64,000 nt of DNA from Bifidobacterium psychraerophilum. Its GTDB lineage: Bacteria; Actinomycetota; Actinomycetes; Actinomycetales; Bifidobacteriaceae. Below, piece by piece: positions 8,599-17,642 of the stretch. Where the stretch lies: NCBI RefSeq assembly GCF_000741705.1, contig NZ_JGZI01000007.1, positions 62,001 through 126,000 of the forward strand, in the 5' to 3' direction. Within the stretch, counting starts at the first letter, position 1. The number at the start of each line of letters is the position of its first letter. Position numbers and translations under genes: made by a program. Below the pieces are notes generated by a model, which searched no databases, was not told the DNA's origin, and saw nothing but the letters and a program-made list of their open reading frames with translations.

Positions 8599-10800
8599 AT
8601 GCATCAATCGGACAATGACGTGAACCCTAATCTGTTTGACGCTGCCACGCAGGCGGTGAATGAAGGCGACACAGCCGAAAACCAAGCAGAATATCTGTAT
8701 GACCAGCTCACCGAGGATGAGCAATTGCAGTTGCTGGATGGCGATATTCCCTTTTGGATAGGTCGACTGTCCATAATTGAGCATGGGTACAATCGCGTGC
8801 CTTTTGTGATGGGGCAGATCGAACGCGTGGGCATCCCCGGTATTCGTTTTGTTGACGGGCCACGCGGATGCGTGAGCGGGAACGGCACCGCATTCCCGGT
8901 TGCCATGGCACGCGGCGCCACATGGGATGCCGATCTCGAAGAACGCGTCGGCGAAGCCATCGGAGCTGAAATTCGCGCGGAAGGCGGGAATCTCTTCGGT
9001 GGTGTCTGCATCAACCTCCCGAGAAACCCACAATGGGGAAGGATACAGGAGACATATTCGGACCAGTCACTTGTGCTTGGATCTATGGGTGCAGCCCTGG
9101 TGACCGGCGTTCGACACCATGTCATGGCTTGCGTTAAACACTTCGCCTGCAACTCGATGGAGAACGCTCGATTCAAAGTCGACGTATCCGTATCGGATCA
9201 AGATTTCCATGATTTCTATGCCCCTCACTTCAAACAAGCCATCGACGCGGGAGCCGATGCTGTCATGACGGCATACAACTCGGTAAACGGCGAATTCTGC
9301 GGACAGAATCCCCACCTCATCAAGGATGTGCTCCGTAAGGAGTGGGGTTTCACCGGCATTGTCGTGTCTGATTTCGTCTGGGGAATCAGAGACGTCGCCA
9401 AATCGATCAGGGCCGGTCTCGACATTGAAGAACCGTTCATGCAGCAAAGGCACTCAACACTCAGACAGTTGCTCGATAAGGGAGATCTTTCAAGAAACGA
9501 TATCCGACCTTTGGGAATGAGGATCATAGAGACGCAGCTACGATTCTATGCTCAACGCGCCGTCAAGCAACGGAAAAACACGATCTCGCGCATCGAACAC
9601 ATTCAGCTCGCCAGAGAGGTTGCAGGCAGGTCGATGGTACTGCTGAAAAATCGCCGCTCAGACACCTCGACCGTATTGCCTTTGATCCCTCAACAGACAA
9701 AGCGTGTGCTGGTCACCGGAAAACTTGCGTTGTCCGAGAACACCGGGGATGAAGGCTCCTCGAAAGTGAGATATCCCTACGCAGTAACTCCACTTCAGGG
9801 AATTGAGGACAGCTTCGAGAATTCGCAGGTTCGTTATGTTGATGAGGATCGGTTATGCGAAAACCCATTGCTGGCGGAGAGTGCCGATGCTGTAATCGTC
9901 GTAGTCGGATATACGGCAAATGATGAAGGCGAGTACCTCAAAAGTGTGATCGCTCCTGATATGCTGCCGCTCCTGCCGGAACCGGCAAGCGAAGAGGAAC
10001 AGAGTGCGAAAGACGACTGTTTCAGACACATGGGCGAGGGGAAAAGCACCTTTGGAGGGAATGCCGTCGGTGGAGACAGACGCAGCACCCGTCTGAATGA
10101 TAACGATGTGGCGCTCATCCAACAGGTTTCGCAGCATCATGACAACACGATCGTCGTCATGATGAACGCGGGCGCCGTCCTGATGGATGACTGGGTCGAC
10201 GACCCTGCAGCCATTCTCATGTCTTGGTATCCGGGGATGGAGGGAGGGCATGCTCTCGGCGATATCCTTTCCGGCAGACGCGACCCATCCGGCCGCCTTC
10301 CCTATGCCATACCGTTCAGTGAGGAAGACCTTCCCGATTTCGACCGAGATGCCACACAAGTCCGCTACGACGGTTGGTATGGGCAGCGCCTGATTGAGAA
10401 ACGCGGCTCCGAAGCATTGTTCCCATTAGGGTTCGGCCTGTCTTACAACAGCTACCATATCGAGGACGCTACGCTCGAAGACCTCGATCAGGATCGACAG
10501 ACAGCGACAATCAGCGTTGCGGCCAGCAATCATGGTGAATTTGACGGTCACCTGGTGGTTCAGATATATGGTCGTTGCGATCAGGCGGATGCACGCGAAA
10601 CGCGTGAATTGCTTGGGTTCTCAGTAGCTTCGATCCCCGCAGACGGATCAAACCGTATCCATATCCCAATCGACTTCACACCGCTTTCGACATGGGATGC
10701 CCAACAACAAAGCAAGCGTCATATTCAAGGAAAAATCCGCATCGAGGTCTCTTCGTATTGGGGTGACCCCGATGCCAAAACAATGGAGGTAACACTGTGA
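8599..10800 (+). CDS. GH3 beta-glucosidase-like glycosidase
   Basis: 733 residues without a signal peptide. The order is typical of GH3: an (alpha/beta)8 domain with 'VDGPRG', 'VKHFACNS' and the nucleophile aspartate in 'GIVVSDFVWG' (D258), then the alpha/beta sandwich with 'GRSMVLLKN', and a C-terminal fibronectin-like domain beginning after 'LFPLGFGLSYNSY'. It probably cleaves beta-linked glucosides or related oligosaccharides in the cytoplasm; GH3 also contains xylosidases and arabinofuranosidases, so the sugar is open. ATG 8599 has GAAGGTGA five to six bases upstream; a GTG at 8563 lies inside the operator and is rejected. The stop overlaps the next start. Confidence 0.9.
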   Translation: MHQSDNDVNPNLFDAATQAVNEGDTAENQAEYLYDQLTEDEQLQLLDGDIPFWIGRLSIIEHGYNRVPFVMGQIERVGIPGIRFVDGPRGCVSGNGTAFPVAMARGATWDADLEERVGEAIGAEIRAEGGNLFGGVCINLPRNPQWGRIQETYSDQSLVLGSMGAALVTGVRHHVMACVKHFACNSMENARFKVDVSVSDQDFHDFYAPHFKQAIDAGADAVMTAYNSVNGEFCGQNPHLIKDVLRKEWGFTGIVVSDFVWGIRDVAKSIRAGLDIEEPFMQQRHSTLRQLLDKGDLSRNDIRPLGMRIIETQLRFYAQRAVKQRKNTISRIEHIQLAREVAGRSMVLLKNRRSDTSTVLPLIPQQTKRVLVTGKLALSENTGDEGSSKVRYPYAVTPLQGIEDSFENSQVRYVDEDRLCENPLLAESADAVIVVVGYTANDEGEYLKSVIAPDMLPLLPEPASEEEQSAKDDCFRHMGEGKSTFGGNAVGGDRRSTRLNDNDVALIQQVSQHHDNTIVVMMNAGAVLMDDWVDDPAAILMSWYPGMEGGHALGDILSGRRDPSGRLPYAIPFSEEDLPDFDRDATQVRYDGWYGQRLIEKRGSEALFPLGFGLSYNSYHIEDATLEDLDQDRQTATISVAASNHGEFDGHLVVQIYGRCDQADARETRELLGFSVASIPADGSNRIHIPIDFTPLSTWDAQQQSKRHIQGKIRIEVSSYWGDPDAKTMEVTL

Positions 10801-12074
10801 ACAGTAGTCCTGAAGTCGGCAACGGTGCCGACTCGTGGTCCGGAACGGAGAATGACACCAGTCAGAAGAAGGCGCCCTGGATTGTAGGGGTTGCCCTCGT
10901 TCTCGGCACATTCCTATGGATGGGACCCTATATGGGTGTCAATGTGGTGCTGCTGCCCGCCAAGGCAGCAGTGATAGACCCTGATTCGAAGGCTGCGATA
11001 GTTGCGGTTCTTTCCACCAGCGCAATGATCGTCGCAGCGATTGCGAACATCATTTTCGGAGCTCTGTCTGACCTCACCCGTTCACGATGGGGACGACGCA
11101 CTCCATGGATCGTCTGCGGATCGGTACTGGCCGCGGCATCGTTGGTTTTGGTCAGCATGGCGCCAAACACCATGATGCTCATCATCTCCTGGTGCGTGTA
11201 CCAATGTTTTCTCAATGCCATAGTCGCACCCTTGATCGCCGTGCTCGCAGATAGAACCGCACCGAAGTTCAGAGGCACCATCACGTCCATGTACGCTCTG
11301 GGATATTCGGTCGGCATCTATGGAGGGCAAATGATCGGAGCTAGATTCCTCGGGAACATCTCGACAGGTTATTATGTGCTCGCCGCTTTGACACTTCTCG
11401 CAGGTCCTCTTGCGGCAGTTCTGATGCGCGAGCAATCAAGCCTGGGCATGCCCCGGAAAAGCTTTACCTGGCGAACGTTCATCGATCACTTCTCATTCCC
11501 GACCAAAGGAGCCAAGGATTACTATCTTGCCCTTTTCGGTAAGTTCCTGATTGTTGCAGCAAAATTCTCCATCTCAGGATTCATGCTGTACATCCTTACC
11601 GACTACATGAAGCAGAACCAAAGTGGCGCGGCCTATTACGTCTCACTGATCTCCCTGTGCATGATGGTAACCGCCATCGTGATGACGGTTATAGCGGGAC
11701 CGATATCAGACAAAATCAAGAGCAGGAAGATCCCGGTAATCGTGTCATCACTACTGGTGGCAATCGGATCCGCGATCCCCTTCTTCTGGAATGATCCAAG
11801 AATGATGATTGTATATGCCTTGATAGCCGGCACCGGCATGGGGGCATACAACTCCGTTGATCAAGCGCTGAATATCGAAGTCCTGCCTAACAAGGATACT
11901 GCGGCCAAGGATCTCGGAATCCTCAACTTATCCAATACCGGAGGACAGGTTTTCGGTCCCGTACTTGCAGCGTCGCTCATTACCTGGGTCGGATATCATG
12001 CGCTCTTCCCCTTGGCGGCGGTTTGCTCGCTGATAGGTGCGGTGCTCATCGTCTTCATCAAGAAAGTGAGATGA
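10797..12074 (+). CDS. MFS sugar transporter (GH3 module)
   Basis: 425 residues, about twelve membrane segments, with 'GALSDLTRSRWGRRTPWI' and 'GPISDKIKSRKIPV'. It is a close paralogue of the transporter at 5321 ('SVDQALNIEVLPN', 'KDLGILNLSNTGGQ'). The GTG start lies in the sequence GTGA, sharing four bases with the GH3 stop, and a perfect GGAGGT precedes it by about seven bases inside the GH3 coding end, so translation is probably coupled. It most likely imports the oligosaccharide hydrolysed by the GH3 enzyme. Confidence 0.9.
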   Translation: MNSSPEVGNGADSWSGTENDTSQKKAPWIVGVALVLGTFLWMGPYMGVNVVLLPAKAAVIDPDSKAAIVAVLSTSAMIVAAIANIIFGALSDLTRSRWGRRTPWIVCGSVLAAASLVLVSMAPNTMMLIISWCVYQCFLNAIVAPLIAVLADRTAPKFRGTITSMYALGYSVGIYGGQMIGARFLGNISTGYYVLAALTLLAGPLAAVLMREQSSLGMPRKSFTWRTFIDHFSFPTKGAKDYYLALFGKFLIVAAKFSISGFMLYILTDYMKQNQSGAAYYVSLISLCMMVTAIVMTVIAGPISDKIKSRKIPVIVSSLLVAIGSAIPFFWNDPRMMIVYALIAGTGMGAYNSVDQALNIEVLPNKDTAAKDLGILNLSNTGGQVFGPVLAASLITWVGYHALFPLAAVCSLIGAVLIVFIKKVR

Positions 12075-12185
12075 TAACTAGTATATGAGTCACCCTCTCA
12101 CCAAAACAGAACCTTGCTATTGCACTGGTAAATAGATCACATTCTTCAGATCAAACATCCTGGATTGACGGTTCTCAATAGATAC

Positions 12186-12221
12186 GTGGGTGGAGCCAGA
12201 GAGAAATCTGGCCTCACCCAC
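12186..12221 (+). terminator. Long hairpin after the GH3-MFS operon
   Basis: The arms 12186-12200 and 12207-12221 are complementary at 13 of 15 positions (GTGGGTG...CACCCAC at the base, CCAGA/TCTGG at the top) with a six-base loop. No long U-run follows; it is the best candidate for ending the MFS transcript, 110 bases downstream. Confidence 0.55.
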
Positions 12222-12278
12222 ATACCTATTTCCATACTTGAGAAAAAACCCACACGATAATGGCCGATAAAAAGTGAA

Positions 12279-12302
12279 GCCCGGCGGGGTTGTCCGCCGG
12301 GC
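12279..12302. terminator. G+C-rich hairpin
   Basis: GCCCGGCGG (12279-12287) pairs perfectly with CCGCCGGGC (12294-12302) across six bases. A purine-rich tract follows on the plus strand and a T-rich stretch on the minus strand, so it may stop transcription entering from the right. Confidence 0.45.
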
Positions 12303-12545
12303 GAGGAAGAGAGAAAAGAGAGAAGGGTTCAGTTATCGGGAACTTGTGTTCCTGGTCTCCTGCATGTGCTGAGCTCCGTCGACAACATTCATTAGACCAA
12401 TCGAATCTTAATGATTCACTGAGATTTTCTGATAATTTTCTGTGAAATCCAACGCAGATTGTGTGGAGAAAGCCAACAAAGGCAACCACACCTTGTTCCT
12501 ATGCCCAGAATTAAGATGTTGGATACGAAGCTGAGGAGACCAGAT

Positions 12546-14414
12546 ATGAGCGATGCCGCATATGATGTCGATTCGGGTGCACACAATAGGCGCACCAGGC
12601 GGAACTCTGGTCAGCACGGAAGGGGTGGGAAGCCCCGGCACCTGCTACGCAATATCGTAATCTCTGTGGTGCTGGTTCTGCTGGTGTTGGCCGGGGTATC
12701 AGCCATACTCGGTTACAAGCTATATAGAGAGGCGCAGCAGGTCAAGGAGCATGAACAGCAGGCCATGACTCTGCTGTCCAGTGTGCAGAGCGTAGATCAA
12801 CTCAAGGATTCGAACGCTATCAGCACGATTCTGCCCAAGCTGCAATCTGAGACCTCAGCAGCCAGAACGATCACGGACGGTACACTCTGGAGGGTCGCTT
12901 CCGTGGTACCGGTATACGGCAACGACATCACCACGGTTCGGGGTATGACCACTGCGGTTGATTCGCTCGCCAATACCGCTCTTCCGAAGCTTTCCACGAC
13001 AGTGCAGACCATGCTTTCCTCCTCTCTCAGCGCAGGGAACGGGAAGGTGAACCTGCAGCCCATCGTCGAGGCACAGAGCGGGTTCAAATCCGCCAACGCT
13101 TCTTTGCAATCGGAACTCAAGACCTTGAAAGCACTCCCGGATCCGCACCTGAACCAGGTTAAGGAACCGTACGATCTGGCGGTCGAGCAATTCACTTCAG
13201 TTGCCGGAAAAATCGACCAGGTCAATGATCTCATTCAGATGATGCCAAAGTTCCTCGGCGCAGACGGTGCTCGGAACTATCTGATCGTGGCGCAGACGAC
13301 CTCAGAGGCCCGTTCAAGCGGAGGTCTGATCGGATCATTGGGTACCTTCTCCACCAATAACGGAGTGATATCCGTCGGTGACTTCCATCCCAATACTGAG
13401 TTCATCTCATTAGGAGGGTCTCAAGCCAACGCCGAAGAAGAATCCGTCTTCAAAAGCCCCCTGGACCTCGCCTTCGATATCCGAGATCTGGCAGCTTTCC
13501 CGGACTCTTCAAGAACAACCACCACAGTGAATGCCATATGGCAGAAGTCCCCATATGCCAGCACCATTGATGGCGTGATGATGATCGATCCTGTTTTCGT
13601 GCAGGAGATGATCAAGCTCGGTGGCAACGTGACCTTACCCAACGGACAGCAGCTCACAGGCGAGAATACTGCCGAGTTCCTGCTGAACGGCATCTACAAA
13701 ACCGTGCCGGTCGCGCAACAGGATGCCTACTTCGAATATGCAGCGTCGACCGCGATGAACAACCTCTTCTCGAATCTCACAGCCGAGAAAATGATCAGCA
13801 TGACGCAATCATTCACTACGCTTGCCAATCAAAGGCACCTTTACCTTTACTCCTTCCACGAGGATGACGCGAAATACTTCCAGGGCGCAGGCCTGTCCAA
13901 AGGAACGCCGGAAAGCGAAGCCGAACCAGAGATCGGCATCTATCTCAATCAGAACAACCCATCCAAACTGGATTGGTATCTGCATCGCAAAACCGTTATC
14001 ACAAGGAAGAGTTGCAATGCCGATGGTTCGCAGAGCTATCACGTGGAGTTCACCGCGACCAACACGTTGACACAAAGCGAGATGGCCAGCGGCAATGCTT
14101 ACATTCTCGGCGGGGTGAACGGTATCGGAGCATCGGGAACTCCGGTGGAGAAGATTCTGTTCTACTCACCGAAGGGCGGCGCGATTTCGAATTTCACCGT
14201 GACCGGCGAAGCTGACAAGCCAGGACAAGCCAGCATGGACGGTAAGAAACTATGGACCAGCATCGCAACCATTGCACCCGGCAAGTCAGTCACCTACGCA
14301 TATGACGTGAGCACGTCATCCAAGGCCACATCGGATCTGAAACTCGATCAGACACCGATGGGGTGGACGGATGAGGGCGTCACCTACAACACCCAGGCCT
14401 GCGTCATCAAATAA
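12546..14414 (+). CDS. DUF4012 domain protein, cell-surface/EPS associated
   Basis: 622 residues. After a basic N-terminus ('RRNSGQHGRGGKPRHLLRN') comes one membrane segment, 'IVISVVLVLLVLAGVSAILGYKLY', then a large extracytoplasmic part with 'YLIVAQTTSEARSSGGLIGSLG', the conserved heart of DUF4012. DUF4012 proteins are found at the edge of actinobacterial exopolysaccharide loci; their reaction is unknown. ATG 12546 has GAGGAGA six to seven bases before it, favoured over the longer ATG-less extension from 12459. It lies upstream of the tyrosine phosphatase gene with a 72-base gap and may be cotranscribed with it. Confidence 0.85.
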   Translation: MSDAAYDVDSGAHNRRTRRNSGQHGRGGKPRHLLRNIVISVVLVLLVLAGVSAILGYKLYREAQQVKEHEQQAMTLLSSVQSVDQLKDSNAISTILPKLQSETSAARTITDGTLWRVASVVPVYGNDITTVRGMTTAVDSLANTALPKLSTTVQTMLSSSLSAGNGKVNLQPIVEAQSGFKSANASLQSELKTLKALPDPHLNQVKEPYDLAVEQFTSVAGKIDQVNDLIQMMPKFLGADGARNYLIVAQTTSEARSSGGLIGSLGTFSTNNGVISVGDFHPNTEFISLGGSQANAEEESVFKSPLDLAFDIRDLAAFPDSSRTTTTVNAIWQKSPYASTIDGVMMIDPVFVQEMIKLGGNVTLPNGQQLTGENTAEFLLNGIYKTVPVAQQDAYFEYAASTAMNNLFSNLTAEKMISMTQSFTTLANQRHLYLYSFHEDDAKYFQGAGLSKGTPESEAEPEIGIYLNQNNPSKLDWYLHRKTVITRKSCNADGSQSYHVEFTATNTLTQSEMASGNAYILGGVNGIGASGTPVEKILFYSPKGGAISNFTVTGEADKPGQASMDGKKLWTSIATIAPGKSVTYAYDVSTSSKATSDLKLDQTPMGWTDEGVTYNTQACVIK

Positions 14415-14486
14415 GACCGCAGGCGCCAACAAACACCTGTGCGTATCCGCACGGCCAAAAGGGCACACCACACTTCGAGGAGCATA

Positions 14487-15062
14487 ATGCTGATTCTGTT
14501 CGTATGCACAGGCAATATCTGCCGTTCCCCCCTTGGCGAACTGCTAACGAAACGGTATCTGGCATCATCTTCGATCCAGATATCCAGCGCCGGCACACAT
14601 GGTCTGCCCAGCCATCCGATTGATCCTTCAAGCGAGCGGTTGTTGGCTCGTGCAGGTATTGATTCCCACACATTCCGCTCCAAACGTTTAACAGCAGAAA
14701 TGGCACTGTCAGCTGATCTGATCTTTTGCTTCGAAAAAGTTCAACGTCAGGAGATCGCTCTGCTTGCCCCCTCGATGTCCAAACGAATCTTTTTGCTTGG
14801 GGACTTTGCGAATATCGCCGCATACTGCGCCCGGAGCAATACGGTTCGTGGGCTTACGGTCGCGGACCGTTTGGAATCGGTGATTGCCACCGCACCATTG
14901 GTCCAGGGTCTGCTGCCACCGGCCCACGACATCGAGGACCCTCATCGCAAGTCCTTCGAGGTCTTCGAGCACGCTGCAGAGCAAACCAATGATGCACTGC
15001 GCACCATTTTTCTCAGCTTGAAAAAGCATCCGGCAAATGTGCCTGAGCTGCAGATCCCATAG
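14487..15062 (+). CDS. Low-molecular-weight protein tyrosine phosphatase
   Basis: 191 residues beginning with the catalytic P-loop 'FVCTGNICRSP' (C7 to R13 of the CX5R motif). The general-acid region is 'DIEDPHRKS' near the C-terminus. Bacterial enzymes of this family (Wzb, CpsB-like) dephosphorylate BY-type tyrosine kinases controlling polysaccharide assembly. ATG 14487 has GAGGAG four bases upstream; the frame opens further 5' but the P-loop must be near the N-terminus. Its presumed partner kinase lies on the opposite strand at 15734, and the genes converge. It is somewhat longer than the usual 150 residues of the family. Confidence 0.92.
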   Translation: MLILFVCTGNICRSPLGELLTKRYLASSSIQISSAGTHGLPSHPIDPSSERLLARAGIDSHTFRSKRLTAEMALSADLIFCFEKVQRQEIALLAPSMSKRIFLLGDFANIAAYCARSNTVRGLTVADRLESVIATAPLVQGLLPPAHDIEDPHRKSFEVFEHAAEQTNDALRTIFLSLKKHPANVPELQIP

Positions 15063-15086
15063 GCCCGCATCCGGATTCGAACACCG

Positions 15087-15710
15087 TTATAGCTGCATAC
15101 CTGCGATAACGATCACACCGACAACGATCACCATCAGGACGGCACATGCCACGTAATAGGTCCTGCGTCGCCCACCTGCCCGTTCGTATGAGCCACGCAT
15201 ATGAAGTCCTCGCTGGTGAGGAAGATTCACTTCTCCTGAAGCTGCACCACTAAGAATATCCATGAATTCACTGTCTTGAGTGAAAGTAATGGCCGACCTG
15301 CGCCGACTCACATTGTCCTCTTGCCGTCGGATTTCACGAGGACCTATATTTTGCTCGGCGAACAGCGGCACAATGGCCTTGGGCTCCTCGTCCTGTACAG
15401 GCTCGAGATCGAGTCCGGTATCCCACACGGCATCTTTCTCGGGCACCTGTCGCTTATATTCAGTCAATTCCGGCGGGAATGCCGGGGGCAGCGGCACATC
15501 GCTCTGTGCAGATGGCCAATCCTCAGAAAACTCAATCTTGGGAATATCCCAGTTGGTATCGACTACGTCGCCCGAGACCATGGCCCGACCGTCAGAGAAT
15601 GCACTGTGATCGATGAGCTCAGGATTGTCGGCTCCACGCCCGTCCGCTCCGACAACCGGAAACATCAGACTCGGCTGCCCTTCTTGGTTCACCTGTGGAT
15701 CGCTGCTCAT
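15087..15710 (-). CDS. Hypothetical single-pass membrane protein in EPS locus
   Basis: 207 residues, mostly soluble, acidic and proline-rich, with a C-terminal membrane anchor ('YYVACAVLMVIVVGVIVIAG') preceded by arginines ('GGRRRTYY'). This predicts a tail-anchored protein with its bulk in the cytoplasm. I do not recognise the family. It starts 24 bases after the tyrosine kinase gene on the same strand, with GAGGAG 12 bases before the ATG, so the two are probably cotranscribed. A role in localising or modulating the kinase is a guess from context. Confidence 0.65.
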   Translation of the reverse strand: MSSDPQVNQEGQPSLMFPVVGADGRGADNPELIDHSAFSDGRAMVSGDVVDTNWDIPKIEFSEDWPSAQSDVPLPPAFPPELTEYKRQVPEKDAVWDTGLDLEPVQDEEPKAIVPLFAEQNIGPREIRRQEDNVSRRRSAITFTQDSEFMDILSGAASGEVNLPHQRGLHMRGSYERAGGRRRTYYVACAVLMVIVVGVIVIAGMQL

Positions 15711-15733
15711 CCTGTTGACGATCTCCTCTACGA

Positions 15734-17200
15734 TTACGATGTATGGCGCTGTTGGCGCTTGCCCTCTGTATCGTAATAATAGTAGTTGCCGTGGTGCTTC
15801 TTGGATTGTTCGGCATAATTGAGGATCGTACCAATCACAGGCACTTCAACGTTCTTCAATTGGGACAAGGTACTGCTCAGATCTTTTTTGTCACATACAC
15901 CGCGGCCTACCACCATGACGACCCCGTTCCCCATTCGCCCGAACATAGCGGCATCGGCAGCAATGGTCATTGGGGTGGTATCGATAATGACATAGTCATA
16001 TTGTTTCAACGCCTGGGCAACCATGGCTTCCATGGTCGTAGAGTTCAGGAGTATGGAAGCATTCGGCGGCTTCGGGCCTGCCGGCATAACGTGCAGGTTG
16101 GCTTTCCAATACCGCTGCACCACATCTGCAACATTCGCCTGACCGGAAAGGACATGGGAGAGTCCGACAGCCCCTTCCAAACCGACTTTGTCCGCAACGG
16201 ATGGATGACGCAGATCGGCGTCAATCAGCAGCACCCTACTACCGTTCTCCGCAAAAGCCGCGGCGATATTGACCGACGTGGTCGTCTTGCCCTCGCCCGG
16301 TTCGGTGGAGGTGACCACGATCAGCCGGGAATTCAAACCCTCCACCGGTGCAATGAAGGAGAGGTTCGAACGAACACGCCTATACTCCTCAGCCACAAGC
16401 GAGCTCGGCGCCGAAGCTATTACGGACGAGGTCTTCTTCACGGCATCATTCGATGGGATCGAGCCGAGCAGAGGAGCATTGGTGATGCTCTGCAAATCCC
16501 GCAATGAGCCCAGACGAGTGTCCATCATATTGCGGACGAGTGCCGCGAGAACCCCGACGATGAGGCCAAGTAGCGCACCAATAATCAGGTTGAGTTTGAT
16601 ATTTGGAGAGCTCGGGCTTTCCGGCAGAGTCGCTTTCTGCACCACAGCAAGCTTCACAGGTGAATTGGATGAAGAATACAGGGATGATTTGACGGTATTG
16701 CTCAGTGACTCGGCAACCGCGTTGGCAATCTTCTGTGATTGCGCCGGGTTATCCGTCTCGACTGAGATGTCTATGAGCATCGTATTGGATGGGTTGGTGA
16801 CCGTGATGGATTTGCCCAGATCCACAACCGATGTGTCTAGATTCAGATCACTAATGACTGGCTCGAGGACAGCGGCTGTTGATGCGAGCTTCGGGTAGGT
16901 TTGTATCTGTGTAGCAATATATGCACCAGCAGTATTAATCGACGCAATATCTTGCGAAGCTGTCGAGGAAACATCATAACTCACAAAAAGCTCTGATGCT
17001 GCAATATAGCGGGGAGTGGCAGTCAGCGAATACACAGCAACAACAAATATGATTGATGCAAATCCAGCAGCTACGATTGATAAGTGTTTTCTAATAACGG
17101 ATACAAGCTCCACGACTGTGAATCCGCTCCTCGGAGATTCATGTGTATCGACTTTTCTGGCCTTATTGTCAGAGTCCGCCTCATTACCTAAAGAAGACAC
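15734..17200 (-). CDS. Polysaccharide copolymerase / BY tyrosine autokinase (Wzc-like)
   Basis: 488 residues fusing a Wzz-type chain-length domain to a bacterial tyrosine kinase. Membrane segments lie at about 40-60 and 204-222, enclosing an extracellular loop. The kinase part has Walker A 'STEPGEGKTTT' (about 298-308), Walker A' 'LLIDADLR' (325-331), Walker B 'VIIDTTP' (404-410) and a short tyrosine cluster 'GNYYYYD' (Y473-476) for autophosphorylation. It regulates polymer length and export in Wzx/Wzy systems. GTG 17200 is preceded by GAAGGAGA with a five-base spacing. It is read away from the glycosyltransferase block, with 442 bases between. Confidence 0.93.
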   Translation of the reverse strand: MSSLGNEADSDNKARKVDTHESPRSGFTVVELVSVIRKHLSIVAAGFASIIFVVAVYSLTATPRYIAASELFVSYDVSSTASQDIASINTAGAYIATQIQTYPKLASTAAVLEPVISDLNLDTSVVDLGKSITVTNPSNTMLIDISVETDNPAQSQKIANAVAESLSNTVKSSLYSSSNSPVKLAVVQKATLPESPSSPNIKLNLIIGALLGLIVGVLAALVRNMMDTRLGSLRDLQSITNAPLLGSIPSNDAVKKTSSVIASAPSSLVAEEYRRVRSNLSFIAPVEGLNSRLIVVTSTEPGEGKTTTSVNIAAAFAENGSRVLLIDADLRHPSVADKVGLEGAVGLSHVLSGQANVADVVQRYWKANLHVMPAGPKPPNASILLNSTTMEAMVAQALKQYDYVIIDTTPMTIAADAAMFGRMGNGVVMVVGRGVCDKKDLSSTLSQLKNVEVPVIGTILNYAEQSKKHHGNYYYYDTEGKRQQRHTS

Positions 17201-17642
17201 GCATCTCTCCTTCGCGCTAAGTTGATGTTTCCCATCATACCAAGTACATCACAATTTGGAGTTTGCCCGTTGTCAATGAGGCTGAGCGCAGCGGGTCGTC
17301 TGTTGGTCTCTGCCACGAGATGTACGTGTCAATGACACAGGGAGCATGCCAAAGGACTCGAGCAGCGCTACGAGACCGACGAACTCGGTGCCGTTACTCA
17401 CCCCCGATCTGAATGACCTGTCTTTACCTTCCACAGCATTACGTGATAGTTTGCGTTTAACGACAATAGGCTGAAGTTAACATCCAGGCAAATGATCTCA
17501 AATGTCCGCTTTATACTCCGGCGCTTCTACCGTCCTTACGAAACCCTAACCTTCCCAGTTCGAATCAGTTAGCTCAACTTCGTGCTTTGTATTAGGCTGT
17601 CGGAAGGTAGAGTTTAGTATCCGCTTCGAGGAGAGGGATAAT
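17201..17642. other. Divergent promoter region of the EPS locus
   Basis: These 442 bases separate the kinase gene from the first glycosyltransferase and must carry both promoters. No gene is seen. Composition falls from G+C-rich on the left to AT-rich on the right, which marks the edge of the foreign-looking block. I could not assign a specific promoter with confidence. Confidence 0.5.

Larger units (their letters stand above)
12075..12545. other. Intergenic region with two stem-loops
   Basis: No convincing gene is seen in these 471 bases. They hold two strong hairpins (12186-12221 and 12279-12302) and, at the right end, an AT-rich stretch likely to contain the promoter of the DUF4012 gene. 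Confidence 0.6.

Noticed and set aside
15743-16507. Plus-strand frame of 254 residues opposite the tyrosine kinase
   Set aside because: Antisense shadow of a gene with complete Walker motifs.
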